The position numbers and the translations under genes were made by a program. Under the pieces are notes generated by a model. That model had not been told where the DNA came from. It did no database searches and was given only the letters and a program-made list of their open reading frames with translations. A stretch of 64,000 nucleotides of DNA from RHLJ01 sp965601955 (GTDB taxonomy: Bacteria > Bacteroidota > Rhodothermia > Balneolales > Balneolaceae). The DNA lies in contig OZ271855.1 in the NCBI GenBank assembly GCA_965601955.1, forward strand, positions 310,001 through 374,000, read 5' to 3'. Shown here one piece after another: positions 17,147 through 25,897 of the stretch; the first letter of the stretch is position 1, and each line of letters starts with the position of its first letter.

Positions 17147-20100
17147 ATGAAACTCCCAAAATTTGCGCTCGAAAATTATCAGTTCACACTAATTATTGTG
17201 GCCCTGGTAACGCTTGTAGGTTGGTTTTCCTTTCAATCGATGCCTCGTTCCGAGGACCCCAAGCCCGATTTTCCCTTTTATACCATTTACGTGGTGTACC
17301 CCGGAACTGGGCCGGAAGACCTGGAAGAGCTTGTTGTTGACCCCATCGAGGACGCCCTTGAAGAGATTACAGACATTGAATCGGTAGATACCAGTATCAA
17401 AGATGGACTTGTAGTGGTATTTATAGAGGCGTCATTTGGAATTGATACCGAAGAAAAGCTTAACGAAATAACCAGGGAGCTTAATGCTATTCGCAATGAG
17501 CTGCCTGAAGACTTGTTCGCCCTGGATATTATCCAGTTCGACCCTAATATTCGCGTCAATATCATGCAGATTGCTTTATACTCAGAAGCAGCTCCATACT
17601 CCCAATTGCGGCGAATTGCTGAAGATCTCGAATACGAACTAAATAAAATTGATGGCATTAGTGGTGTTGAAGTGGAAGCCGAGCCACAAGAAGAAATTCG
17701 TATTTCCCTCGATTTCCAGAGGATGGCACAACAAAATATTTCGCTCCAACAAGTGATTGGCACCCTCCAATCACAAAATGCCAATATTCCAGGGGGAAAT
17801 GTTAAGTCGGATGGAAAATCATTCACCATTAAAACTTCCGGGGGTTTCAAATCGATCGAAGAGCTGGAGCAAACGGTAGTTTCTAATACCAATTTCCATC
17901 TTGTTCAACTTAAAGACATTGCTGATATCCGTTTTGACTATGAGGACTTACGATGGAAAGCGGCCTACATGGGTGAGAAAGCAGTATATGTCACACTTAC
18001 TCAAAAAGCAGATGAAAACGTAGTCACATTAAGTGAGGAAATTAACGGCTCCCTTTCTGAGTTTCAGTCTTCCCTTCCGGCCGGTGTTGAATTGGTAAAG
18101 GTGTTTGAGCAGGCTGAAGCTGTTAGTAATCGTCTAAGTGAATTTTTATCTAACCTGATGCAGGGAATAGCACTGGTTGGCCTCATCATTTTCCTCTTCT
18201 TTGGATTTCGCCCCGCACTAATCATTATAACCGTAATCCCACTTTCTATTATCATCGCTATAGCTGGTATTGATTTCAGTGGATTCGCATTACAGCAAAT
18301 TTCTATTGCTGCTTTAGTTATTGCGCTTGGGCTGCTTGTCGATAATGGAATTGTGGTGGTAGAAAACATTCTTCGGTTCCGGAAAATGGGATACTCATTA
18401 GCTGAGGCTGCTGTTCAGGGCACTGTTGAGGTTGGAGGTGCTGTAATTAGTTCGACGGTAACTACCGTTTTGGCTTTTGCTCCACTTGCTTTGCTTACAA
18501 GCGGGGCAGGAGAGTTTTTAAGGTCGCTTCCAGTTACAGTGATTTTGGTATTGGTTGCATCTCTTATTCTGGCTCTTACATTTACTCCAATATTATCGGG
18601 AAAATTCCTGGGTAAAAAAGTTGAACATAAAGGATTTATCCACCCCCTTTTGAAGGCTATTTCTGAAAAGAGTTACCTTCCTAGCTTAAATGCAGCCCTT
18701 CGACGCCCCATTCTTTTTGTAACCGGGGCAATCTTATTCTTTTTTGCTGCCTTTGCATTGTTCCCTTATGTAGGCGTGAGCTTCTTCCCTACTGCTGATA
18801 AAGCGATGCTTTTGATTGAAGTGGATGCACCGAGTGGAGCAAATATTGATGAAACAGAAAAGGGAGTGCTTTATGTAGAATCAGTTCTTCAAAGTACTCC
18901 TGGAATCAAGGATTACACTACTAACATTGGTCATGGAAACCCTACTGTTTACTATAACCGGATAGGAAAAAACTATGAGCGAACTCATGGGCAGATACTG
19001 GTAAACTTTGAAGAATGGAACCCGGAAGAATTCTATGCTACACTGGCTGATTTCAGGGCAAAGTTCTCAGCATATCCGGATGCTAAAATTACTTTCAGTG
19101 AACTTAAAAACGGCCCTCCCTTTGCTGCTCCTATCGAAATAAAAATCATCGGGGATGACCTTAGCACGCTAAAAGACCTCGCCTTTAAGGTAGAATCAAT
19201 CATTGCCGAAACGGAAGGAACACTAAATGTAGAGAACCCCTTAGCTGTAGCTAAAACCAATCTCAAAGTAGGTATTGACCGCGACCGGGCAGGACTATAT
19301 GGCGTAGATATTTTTGAAACAGATATTGCTCTCCGGGCTAGCCTTACTGGATATACTGTTGGCGATGTAACCCTGGACGATAGTGAAGAATATCCGCTAG
19401 TTGTTCGATTGCCTTTTGAAGAAGACGTACAAATTTCAGACTTCAATAAGGTGTATTTCACCAATCGTCAGCAACAACAAGTTCCATTTCGTCAGATTGC
19501 AAGCCTGGAATTTGAATCCAGTCTAAACGAAATCCAGCATTTTGACTTTCAGCGAAGCATTGCTGTGACCGCCGATGTTATTAACCCGGATGCTACTACC
19601 CTCGTCACTGAAGCAATTATAGAAGAACTGAACAAGATAGAATTACCACAGGGACATTCCTTCTTCATCGGTGGTGAATATGAAGCTCAACAGGAAACCT
19701 TTGGTGATCTTGGTATCTTGCTTATTCTTGCACTGTTGGGGATTTTTGCAGTACTGGTTCTTCAGTTTAAATCCTTAAAACAACCCTTAATTGTTTTTGC
19801 GGCGGTGCCGATGGCTGTAACGGGTTCTTTCTTTGCTCTCTTTATTACCGGGTGGTCTTTTTCTTTCTTTGCCTTTGTAGGATTCATCTCACTGGTTGGG
19901 ATTGTAGTTAATAACTCGATTATCCTGGTGAGTTACTCAAACCAACTTATGGCAGAAGGAATGTCAAAACTGGAAGCTATTAAGAAAGGTGCTACCACTC
20001 GTTTCGTGCCTATTATTCTTACCACGACAACAACTATTTTGGGATTGCTTCCTCTTACCCTTTCAGCAACAAGTCTATGGTCACCTTTGGGCTGGACGAT

Positions 20101-20203
20101 TATTGGAGGTATGATTTCATCCACCTTCCTTACGCTCATTATTGTACCCATTTTATATAATTGGTTTACAACCGAGTTAAAAAAGCTGCCCGCAAGTAAA
20201 TAG
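17147..20203 (+). CDS. RND-family efflux permease (AcrB-like)
   Basis: A 1018-residue, proton-driven inner-membrane pump of the HAE/AcrB type. The first TM (about 12-30) is followed by a porter domain starting SMPRSEDPKPDFPFYTIYVVYPGTGPEDLEELV. A TM block about 340-480 includes ALGLLVDNGIVVVENILRFR, the AcrB TM4 region where the acidic proton-relay residue lies. The repeat half has a second TM1 near FVTGAILFFFAAFALFPYVG and a C-terminal TM block ending in FVGFISLVGIVVNNSIILVSY. The tandem structure is complete and full-length. The substrate (drugs or metals) cannot be decided; the motifs fit the hydrophobe/amphiphile group better than CusA. Confidence 0.92.
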   Translation: MKLPKFALENYQFTLIIVALVTLVGWFSFQSMPRSEDPKPDFPFYTIYVVYPGTGPEDLEELVVDPIEDALEEITDIESVDTSIKDGLVVVFIEASFGIDTEEKLNEITRELNAIRNELPEDLFALDIIQFDPNIRVNIMQIALYSEAAPYSQLRRIAEDLEYELNKIDGISGVEVEAEPQEEIRISLDFQRMAQQNISLQQVIGTLQSQNANIPGGNVKSDGKSFTIKTSGGFKSIEELEQTVVSNTNFHLVQLKDIADIRFDYEDLRWKAAYMGEKAVYVTLTQKADENVVTLSEEINGSLSEFQSSLPAGVELVKVFEQAEAVSNRLSEFLSNLMQGIALVGLIIFLFFGFRPALIIITVIPLSIIIAIAGIDFSGFALQQISIAALVIALGLLVDNGIVVVENILRFRKMGYSLAEAAVQGTVEVGGAVISSTVTTVLAFAPLALLTSGAGEFLRSLPVTVILVLVASLILALTFTPILSGKFLGKKVEHKGFIHPLLKAISEKSYLPSLNAALRRPILFVTGAILFFFAAFALFPYVGVSFFPTADKAMLLIEVDAPSGANIDETEKGVLYVESVLQSTPGIKDYTTNIGHGNPTVYYNRIGKNYERTHGQILVNFEEWNPEEFYATLADFRAKFSAYPDAKITFSELKNGPPFAAPIEIKIIGDDLSTLKDLAFKVESIIAETEGTLNVENPLAVAKTNLKVGIDRDRAGLYGVDIFETDIALRASLTGYTVGDVTLDDSEEYPLVVRLPFEEDVQISDFNKVYFTNRQQQQVPFRQIASLEFESSLNEIQHFDFQRSIAVTADVINPDATTLVTEAIIEELNKIELPQGHSFFIGGEYEAQQETFGDLGILLILALLGIFAVLVLQFKSLKQPLIVFAAVPMAVTGSFFALFITGWSFSFFAFVGFISLVGIVVNNSIILVSYSNQLMAEGMSKLEAIKKGATTRFVPIILTTTTTILGLLPLTLSATSLWSPLGWTIIGGMISSTFLTLIIVPILYNWFTTELKKLPASK

Positions 20204-20228
20204 CGTTTCTGTGAGATACAAGTTAACC

Positions 20229-20291
20229 GAACATTGAACATTGAACATTGAACATTGAACATTGAACATTGAACATTGAACATTGAACATT
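20229..20291. repeat. tandem heptanucleotide repeat, nine GAACATT units
   Basis: Nine uninterrupted copies of GAACATT (63 bp), starting 25 bp after the RND permease stop. The purity suggests ongoing slippage and length variation between strains. The same wording in degenerate, non-tandem form occurs near 13737-13765 and 7706-7786. On the minus strand it creates an artificial reading frame (MFNVQCS repeats). Confidence 0.95.
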
Positions 20292-20423
20292 GAAATTATA
20301 AACCCCTAAATCACTTTTCCAAAACTAATACTTTTCATGTCCCTTAATGCTCTGGTTATTTGTTAATAGTTCAAATCAAGTACATTCTTGAACACTAACC
20401 AAAAAACAAAAAGGAGAATCTCC

Positions 20424-20795
20424 ATGACTAATTTAGAACGCGCATATGATATCGTTAAAATGAGTAACGAAGGGCAGCTAATGGAAGCCCTGAAAAAATA
20501 CTACCACGAAAACTCTGTAAAAGTTGAAGGAAACGGGGAAGTAACTGAGGGTCTGGAAACAAATATTAAATTCCATGAAGAATGGTTAGCTAGTATTGAA
20601 GAATTTCATGGTGGAGGCGTAACTGCCGCAGGTGAAGACCCTGAAACTGGAAAAGTACTTATGGAGTCTTGGGCTGATATTACATTTAAAGGTGCTGGAC
20701 GTATGAGGATTGAGGAAGTAGAGGTACAAACCTGGGAAGACGGGTTGATAACTCATATCCGCTTTTATTACGACTCCGCCAAAATGGGTGGGTAA
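20424..20795 (+). CDS. NTF2-like / SnoaL-like small protein
   Basis: A 123-residue cytoplasmic protein. The start at 20424 is chosen because AAGGAG lies 7 nt upstream; the frame is open from 20388. The sequence MTNLERAYDIVKMSNEGQLMEALKKYYHENSVKVEGNGEVTEGLETNIKFHEEWL and the later EEVEVQTWEDGLITHIRFYYD fit the cone-shaped NTF2/SnoaL fold. Its ligand or reaction is unknown. The upstream region has a short inverted repeat (GTTCAA...TTGAAC). A palindromic element follows at 20805. Confidence 0.75.
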   Translation: MTNLERAYDIVKMSNEGQLMEALKKYYHENSVKVEGNGEVTEGLETNIKFHEEWLASIEEFHGGGVTAAGEDPETGKVLMESWADITFKGAGRMRIEEVEVQTWEDGLITHIRFYYDSAKMGG

Positions 20796-20804
20796 TTTTT
20801 GATA

Positions 20805-20880
20805 GTCATTCTGAGCGATAGCGAAGAATCTTAACGATTAATACGCCGATAAGATTCTTCGGAAGTATCCTCAGAATGAC
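20805..20880. repeat. dispersed palindromic intergenic repeat, copy 2
   Basis: Starts GTCATTCTGAGCGATAGCGAAGAATC and ends GATTCTTCGGAAGTATCCTCAGAATGAC in inverted orientation. Same boundaries as the elements at 1715-1810 and 22221-22316. It could also end the NTF2-like transcript. Confidence 0.75.
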
Positions 20881-20914
20881 TTTTTTTATCGGCAGGAAAT
20901 TCCTTCATTATGGG

Positions 20915-21844
20915 ATGAAAAGAATCATCCCGCTTCTGTTAGTTCTTGGTATTAGCTGCTCCCAATCTTCTGAAAATACCGACCCTCCATCCCCTCAATT
21001 TATTACCGTTCTTGGCATAGCCCAGGACGCTGGATTTCCGCAAGCTGGTTGCGAAAATGCAAATTGTATGCAGTACTGGGAGGGAAAGACTGAAGCAAGG
21101 TACCCAACCAGCCTGGGATTAATCGACTCCGAAACCGGGCAACAATGGCTGTTTGAAGCAACCCCGGACTTCAAGTACCAGTTACATGAACTGCAAAAAG
21201 CTTCCGGCCAAAAGGAGCTTTCCGGGATATTCATCACCCATGCTCATATTGGGCATTATACGGGGTTGGTAAATTTAGGCAGAGAAGTTATGGGGGCGTA
21301 TCTCATGCCCGTATATGCCATGCCGAGAATGAGCTTATTCCTTCATGAAAATGGCCCCTGGAGCCAATTGGTAGAATTAAATAATATAAGCCTGGTTACT
21401 CAGGCAGCAGATTCCACCATTCAAATTTCTGAATCTCTTTCCGTAACTCCCTTCCTGGTACCACATCGCGGTGAATTTTCTGAAACCGTTGGGTACCGAA
21501 TTGAATCTGAAAACAAAAAAGTGCTGTTTCTCCCCGACATCGATAAATGGTATCTCTGGGAGCGAAGCATTGTGGAAGAAATCTCGAAAGTAGATTATGC
21601 TTTTTTAGACGCTACCTTTTTTGATTCCAATGAACTCCCTGGCAGAGACATGAGTGAAATCCCCCACCCTTTTGTCGAAGAAAGCCTCGAACTCTTCAAA
21701 GATTTGGATGACAGAGAAAAAGCAAAGATCATTTTCATTCATTTCAACCATACCAATCCATTAATACTAAATGGCATGGAACGCAGGCAGGTTGAAAACC
21801 TGGGCTATAAAGTAGCATTTGAAGGAATGCGAATTGAATTATGA
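20915..21844 (+). CDS. PqqB-like MBL-fold metallo-hydrolase, lipoprotein
   Basis: 309 residues from the ATG at 20915. A lipobox (LVLGISC, Cys at about 15) supports this start; the longer frame from 20876 begins inside the palindromic repeat. The MBL-fold metal motif THAHIGHY gives H109, H111 and H114. The segment LGIAQDAGFPQAGC and LVNLGREVMGA are characteristic of the PqqB branch. True PqqB acts in PQQ synthesis, but no other pqq gene is present and the protein is exported, so a different hydrolase role is more likely. The stop overlaps the VOC gene by 4 nt. Confidence 0.82.
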   Translation: MKRIIPLLLVLGISCSQSSENTDPPSPQFITVLGIAQDAGFPQAGCENANCMQYWEGKTEARYPTSLGLIDSETGQQWLFEATPDFKYQLHELQKASGQKELSGIFITHAHIGHYTGLVNLGREVMGAYLMPVYAMPRMSLFLHENGPWSQLVELNNISLVTQAADSTIQISESLSVTPFLVPHRGEFSETVGYRIESENKKVLFLPDIDKWYLWERSIVEEISKVDYAFLDATFFDSNELPGRDMSEIPHPFVEESLELFKDLDDREKAKIIFIHFNHTNPLILNGMERRQVENLGYKVAFEGMRIEL

Positions 21845-22212
21845 ACAACTTCCAAAACATAACTCCTGTCCTCCCTGCTAATGATGTAGCAGCTGAAATT
21901 GAATTCTTCGAAAAGCTAGGTTTTGTTAATGTATATGACTCCCTGAAATACTCAGATAAGCTGGATTATGCCGTACTGACCAGGGATAAGCAAGCTGTTC
22001 ACATTCAGTTTCAGTTTGAGGAAGATATGCCTTCCAAAAATGCTGCCCAGCAAGTTAAAATCTGGGTGAAGGATTTAGACGTTCTTCAAAATGAGTTTGA
22101 GGAAAATGGAATGGAAGTTAAGCGCCGGGATAATACCCCATGGGGCACGAATGAGTTCGGGTTTTACTCCCCTTCTCATAATGCAATTATTTTTGTACAG
22201 GATTTAGGGTGA
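21841..22212 (+). CDS. VOC-family (glyoxalase/bleomycin-resistance-like) protein
   Basis: A 123-residue single VOC module: MNNFQNITPVLPANDVAAEIEFFEKLGFVNVYDSL is the classical opening, and EFGFYSPSHNAIIFVQDL the closing strand. The protein probably dimerises. The layout is close to bleomycin-resistance-type proteins, which bind rather than modify the ligand, but the ligand is unknown. It is translationally coupled to the PqqB-like gene (ATGA overlap). Confidence 0.8.
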   Translation: MNNFQNITPVLPANDVAAEIEFFEKLGFVNVYDSLKYSDKLDYAVLTRDKQAVHIQFQFEEDMPSKNAAQQVKIWVKDLDVLQNEFEENGMEVKRRDNTPWGTNEFGFYSPSHNAIIFVQDLG

Positions 22213-22220
22213 TGTGTATT

Positions 22221-22316
22221 GTCATTCTGAGGCTACCGCCGAAGAATCAGCATAGCCTGGAGTAATTCGCATTTTGTGTTGATCCTTCTCCCGAAAGTAT
22301 TCGGGAGAAGGATGAC
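22221..22316. repeat. dispersed palindromic intergenic repeat, copy 3
   Basis: Starts GTCATTCTGAGGCTACCGCCGAAGAATC and ends with the hairpin CTTCTCCCGAAAGTATTCGGGAGAAG followed by GATGAC. Same family as 1715-1810 and 20805-20880. It follows the VOC gene. Confidence 0.75.
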
Positions 22317-22328
22317 GGTATAAGTAAA

Positions 22329-22419
22329 ACCACTCATCCCCCTCTTCCAACCACTCATCAAGGATACGCTCCCTTAATCTTCCTCTCCCTCACATCCTGA
22401 TCTTATCACGCTAAGTTTG
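22329..22419 (+). promoter_or_regulatory. receptor/kinase operon promoter: two direct LytTR-like boxes plus TAAGTTTG
   Basis: ACCACTCATCC (22329-22339) and ACCACTCATCA (22350-22360) are direct repeats 21 bp apart, so the 8-bp cores ACCACTCA are separated by exactly 13 bp. TAAGTTTG (22412-22419) begins 62 bp after the second box and 37 bp before the receptor start. From memory, E. coli LytTR regulator BtsR/YehT binds ACC[GA]CT[CT]A-N13-ACC[GA]CT[CT]A, which these cores match. No clear -33 element is seen. Confidence 0.7.
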
Positions 22420-22448
22420 GATCGTTCAATAAACCAAACTATTCCTCA

Positions 22449-24734
22449 ATGAAACCAAATTTAGTATTACTCATTCTTTTTGTGCTTGGCTCTCAAGTTG
22501 TATTTGCACAATCAACGGAGCGAAAAGGCTCCATTTCTGGGTTAGTTGTAGACGCCCAAACGCTCGAACCTCTAATTGGGGTGAATATTATTATTGAAAA
22601 AACCTTAACCGGAGCGGCCACCGACCTTGATGGTAAATTCTCTATTCCAGATGTGGATGCTGGTATTTATAACCTGGTCGTTCGCTATGTAGGTTTTGAA
22701 ACCAAAACTATTACGGATGTTATTGTAGGCTCGAACCGAGATCAGTACCTCGAGGTGAAATTGATTCCTTCCACCATTCAGGGAGAGGAAATCACTGTCT
22801 CGTCCGGATATTTTTCTGAAACACGGTCGGATGGTATTGGACGTGTTTCTTTTTCTCCGGAAGAACTCCGCCGTTCACCTGGTGCCGCGCAGGATTTAGG
22901 CAGAGTGCTAAATGCCCTTCCTAGTGTGGTTTCTCTTGGAGAAACGAGCCAGGATTTATTAGTAAGAGGTGGAAGCCCCTCTGAAAATGGAAATTATATC
23001 GACAATATCCCTCTTCCAGATATTCGCCACTTCCGAACACAGGGAGGCGAATCGGCAGGGCCGCTTGGGATTGTGAATACAGACTTAGTTTCTGATATCG
23101 AATTCTCTGCCGGAGGGTTTTCATCCAAATATGGAAATCACCTTTCTTCCGTATCCGACATCAGCTATCGTGATGGAAACACAGAGCGATTTAGAGGAGA
23201 TGTGGGAGTTAACCTGGCTGGGTTCGTGGTTAACCTGGATGGGCCACTTTCTGATAAAACCACCTACCTGGTATCTGCCCGAAGAAGCTATCTAGATTTA
23301 ATTGCGGATGCGATTGATGCTGGAGGAGCTCCCTCTTTTGCCGATGGACAGTTCAAACTCACTCATAACTTAGATAAAAAGAATAAACTCATTTTCCTGA
23401 ATATCTATGGAACCAGCTTATTCGAAAATGATATCGAAGAGGCATTTGATGAAGGCTTTCCCGATGCTGTAAGCAATGAGAATACTCAAAATACAACCGG
23501 GGTAAACTGGCGGCATCTCTGGAACTCAGGCTATACAAATACCTCTCTTTCTTATTCATTCAGAGATCAAAACCAGGTGTTGACAGATGTTCTAACTTCT
23601 GCAACCTCTGTAAACCTTGATGCCAGAGAAGCTATGGTCGCTCTCCGGTCTTTGAGCTTTTTTCGGTTAACTCCATCCCAGTCTATAGAATTTGGGGTTG
23701 AGATTCAGGCTGAGCAAAACGATTTTGATTATTTCATTGCTGCCGAACGAAATCAGTCTGGAGAGAACCAGCCGGACTTTACAAGAAATGATGAAGTAAA
23801 TGGAACATTAAGTTCTGCCTTTGCTTCCTACACTCTTCGGTTAACGGACAGGCTTTCTACTTCCTTTGGAGTAAGGGCTACTTATAACTCTTACAATGAA
23901 GATGTAAACCTGGCTCCAAGAGTAAATTCCCGCTATCAAATTACCGATCGCCTGGGATTGAATGTGGCCGCTGGAATCTATTACCAGACCATCCCTCGTT
24001 ATTTGATTTCGCAAAATACAGACCTGGCCGACTTAAAAAGCACCCGGGCCGATCATATCATTGCTGGGATTGATTATTTGTTAACCGATGATACCAAGCT
24101 TACCATCGATGTATATAACAAGGAATACAGAAACGCTCCTGTTCTGCCGGAAACCAATTCCATTGGGAACAGAGCTTATATCCTGGATGCTTTTTCAGAT
24201 TTCTATACTACTCTTGAAGATGACGGCAGAGCATATTCTCGAGGGATAGAAGTACTGATTCAAAAAAAACTTGCCGTAGATTTCTATGGGATGCTTTCCG
24301 CTTCTTTCTTTAGAACTCGGTATGAAGATTATACAGGCACCTGGCAGGATAGAGAATATGACAACCAGTACCTCTTTAGTGTAATCGGAGGATATCGCCC
24401 TAATGACCTTTGGGAGGTGAGTGTTCGATGGAGTTTATTGGGAGGACGGGCATATACTCCGGTTGATCCTGTTGCTTCTGCCAATGGTAATTCCGAAGTA
24501 TTAGATATTTCCAGGTTCAATGAGGAGCGCTATCCTGCATATCATTCACTTTATACCCGTGTTGATCGACGATTCTTTATGAAGAAAACCAATCTCGTTG
24601 TATTCCTTGAGGTTTGGAACGCCTACAACCATTCAAATGTAGAAACAGATTTCTGGAATGTTAGAACTCAACAAGTTGACCGTTCAACACAATTCAATTT
24701 ACTACCTGTAAGCGGCGTTAAGTTTGAATTCTAA
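22449..24734 (+). CDS. TonB-dependent receptor with N-terminal carboxypeptidase-like domain
   Basis: A 761-residue outer-membrane protein. The signal peptide (to about residue 20, VFAQS) is followed by a carboxypeptidase-D regulatory-like domain (SISGLVVDAQTLEPLIGVNIIIEKTLTGAATDLDGKFSI, about 27-105), a plug domain (LNALPSVVSLGETSQDLLVRGGSPSENGNYIDNIPL, about 145-250) and a beta-barrel ending in F (SGVKFEF). There is no SusD partner, so it is not a classical SusCD pair. It leads an operon with a LytS-type kinase 23 nt downstream and a LytTR regulator, suggesting that its ligand is sensed by, or its expression set by, that pair. Confidence 0.9.
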   Translation: MKPNLVLLILFVLGSQVVFAQSTERKGSISGLVVDAQTLEPLIGVNIIIEKTLTGAATDLDGKFSIPDVDAGIYNLVVRYVGFETKTITDVIVGSNRDQYLEVKLIPSTIQGEEITVSSGYFSETRSDGIGRVSFSPEELRRSPGAAQDLGRVLNALPSVVSLGETSQDLLVRGGSPSENGNYIDNIPLPDIRHFRTQGGESAGPLGIVNTDLVSDIEFSAGGFSSKYGNHLSSVSDISYRDGNTERFRGDVGVNLAGFVVNLDGPLSDKTTYLVSARRSYLDLIADAIDAGGAPSFADGQFKLTHNLDKKNKLIFLNIYGTSLFENDIEEAFDEGFPDAVSNENTQNTTGVNWRHLWNSGYTNTSLSYSFRDQNQVLTDVLTSATSVNLDAREAMVALRSLSFFRLTPSQSIEFGVEIQAEQNDFDYFIAAERNQSGENQPDFTRNDEVNGTLSSAFASYTLRLTDRLSTSFGVRATYNSYNEDVNLAPRVNSRYQITDRLGLNVAAGIYYQTIPRYLISQNTDLADLKSTRADHIIAGIDYLLTDDTKLTIDVYNKEYRNAPVLPETNSIGNRAYILDAFSDFYTTLEDDGRAYSRGIEVLIQKKLAVDFYGMLSASFFRTRYEDYTGTWQDREYDNQYLFSVIGGYRPNDLWEVSVRWSLLGGRAYTPVDPVASANGNSEVLDISRFNEERYPAYHSLYTRVDRRFFMKKTNLVVFLEVWNAYNHSNVETDFWNVRTQQVDRSTQFNLLPVSGVKFEF

Positions 24735-24757
24735 TCCTTTTTTCGGATAATTTTCCC

Positions 24758-25897
24758 ATGGCTCAAACCCAAAAGCATATTCCTGTCGAAATTCCTGACA
24801 ACTTCCTAAAGATGCTGTTTGGGCTATGGGTATTTTTTACCCTTTCATTAGGGGCAACAAGTACATGGGTATTTACCAGTGTCTACACGTCGGCTGTAGA
24901 TGTCGAAAAATGGTGGGATGGCTTTTTATATGCCAGTGTCTATTCCGGGATATTCCTCGCTCTTTTTGGGATTACCTGGCGACGATTGCTTCAGAAGTTT
25001 CCCCTACAAAAACCCAGGGCCCTATTGTACCACGGAATTGCCCAGTCTTTTAATTCCATTGTGGGATTTGGAACAGGGTTTCTCATCACAGAAAACATTC
25101 ATAAACTTTTCTATTCAGTTGATCATGTATCCGATGGGAAAACCGGTATCGGACTAACTGTAATAGCTCTGTTCTGTTTAATAGGAATCTTACTTACCAA
25201 TGGGCTTTTTTATGCCTCTGCCTATATGCGAAGATCTATGGACGCAGAACGTCGAAGAGCTGAATCCGAGCTCAGTGCTCTTCGGGCGCAGATTAATCCT
25301 CATTTTTTATTCAATTCGCTTAATTCCATTGCTGCCCTTATTCGCATTTCGCCTTCAGAAGCTGAATCCGTGACAGAGGATTTGGCTGATGTATTCAGGT
25401 ATACCTTAAGAGCAAGTGAACACCCCCTGGTACCACTAAAAGATGAATTAGAGATCATCAACCTATACCTAAATATTGAAAAAGCACGTTTTAAAGAGCG
25501 TTTAGAGATCAACATCTCCGTTCCTGACCCACTACTCACCGTTCAGGTCCCTGTGTTAACGCTTCAGCCTCTTATCGAGAATTCTATTAAACACGGGGTT
25601 AGCAAGAAAGAAGGCTCTCATGTGATAAGTCTCGAAGTAACCACCGTACAGGAGCAGCTACAATTATCCATAAGCGATACCGGCCCAGGATTTCCACATC
25701 ATGATTTCCAAAAGCTTCTCGAGAATGGAACCGGGCTTTCCAATGTCTTCCATCGATTAAAGCTGCATTTTGCGGATGAGGTAGACGCTGCGCTTTCTAG
25801 CAATACACTGATCCTTCGTTTTCCTATCCAGTTCATTGAACAAAAACCAAAACACCAGGAACCACCCCTTTTAAAAGATGAACGCGTTTTTAGTTGA
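24758..25897 (+). CDS. LytS/YehU-type sensor histidine kinase
   Basis: A 379-residue inner-membrane kinase of the His_kinase (PF06580) type. It has about four TM segments (near 18-40, 54-75, 90-110, 130-155), then a helical linker and the H-box INPHFLFNSLNSIAAL. The ATPase part has LQPLIENSIKHG (N-box) and ISDTGPGFP (G-box). Such kinases pair with LytTR-domain regulators, and here that gene overlaps the kinase 3' end by 20 nt. The sensing part has no recognisable periplasmic domain, so the signal is probably membrane-bound or unknown. Confidence 0.93.
   Translation: MAQTQKHIPVEIPDNFLKMLFGLWVFFTLSLGATSTWVFTSVYTSAVDVEKWWDGFLYASVYSGIFLALFGITWRRLLQKFPLQKPRALLYHGIAQSFNSIVGFGTGFLITENIHKLFYSVDHVSDGKTGIGLTVIALFCLIGILLTNGLFYASAYMRRSMDAERRRAESELSALRAQINPHFLFNSLNSIAALIRISPSEAESVTEDLADVFRYTLRASEHPLVPLKDELEIINLYLNIEKARFKERLEINISVPDPLLTVQVPVLTLQPLIENSIKHGVSKKEGSHVISLEVTTVQEQLQLSISDTGPGFPHHDFQKLLENGTGLSNVFHRLKLHFADEVDAALSSNTLILRFPIQFIEQKPKHQEPPLLKDERVFS

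Noticed and set aside
17287..17892. A 201-codon minus-strand frame inside the RND permease
   Set aside because: It is antisense to a clear, full-length permease with all motifs, is rich in Ser, and has no family resemblance.
19933..20283. Minus-strand frame starting with MFNVQCS repeats
   Set aside because: It arises from translating the GAACATT tandem repeat and the antisense of the RND gene.
20229..20291. Possible CRISPR array
   Set aside because: Units are 7 bp with no spacers; it is a simple tandem repeat, and no cas genes are present.
20915..21844. Calling the MBL-fold gene true pqqB
   Set aside because: It has a lipobox and no pqqA, C, D or E gene nearby, so only a PqqB-like label is justified.
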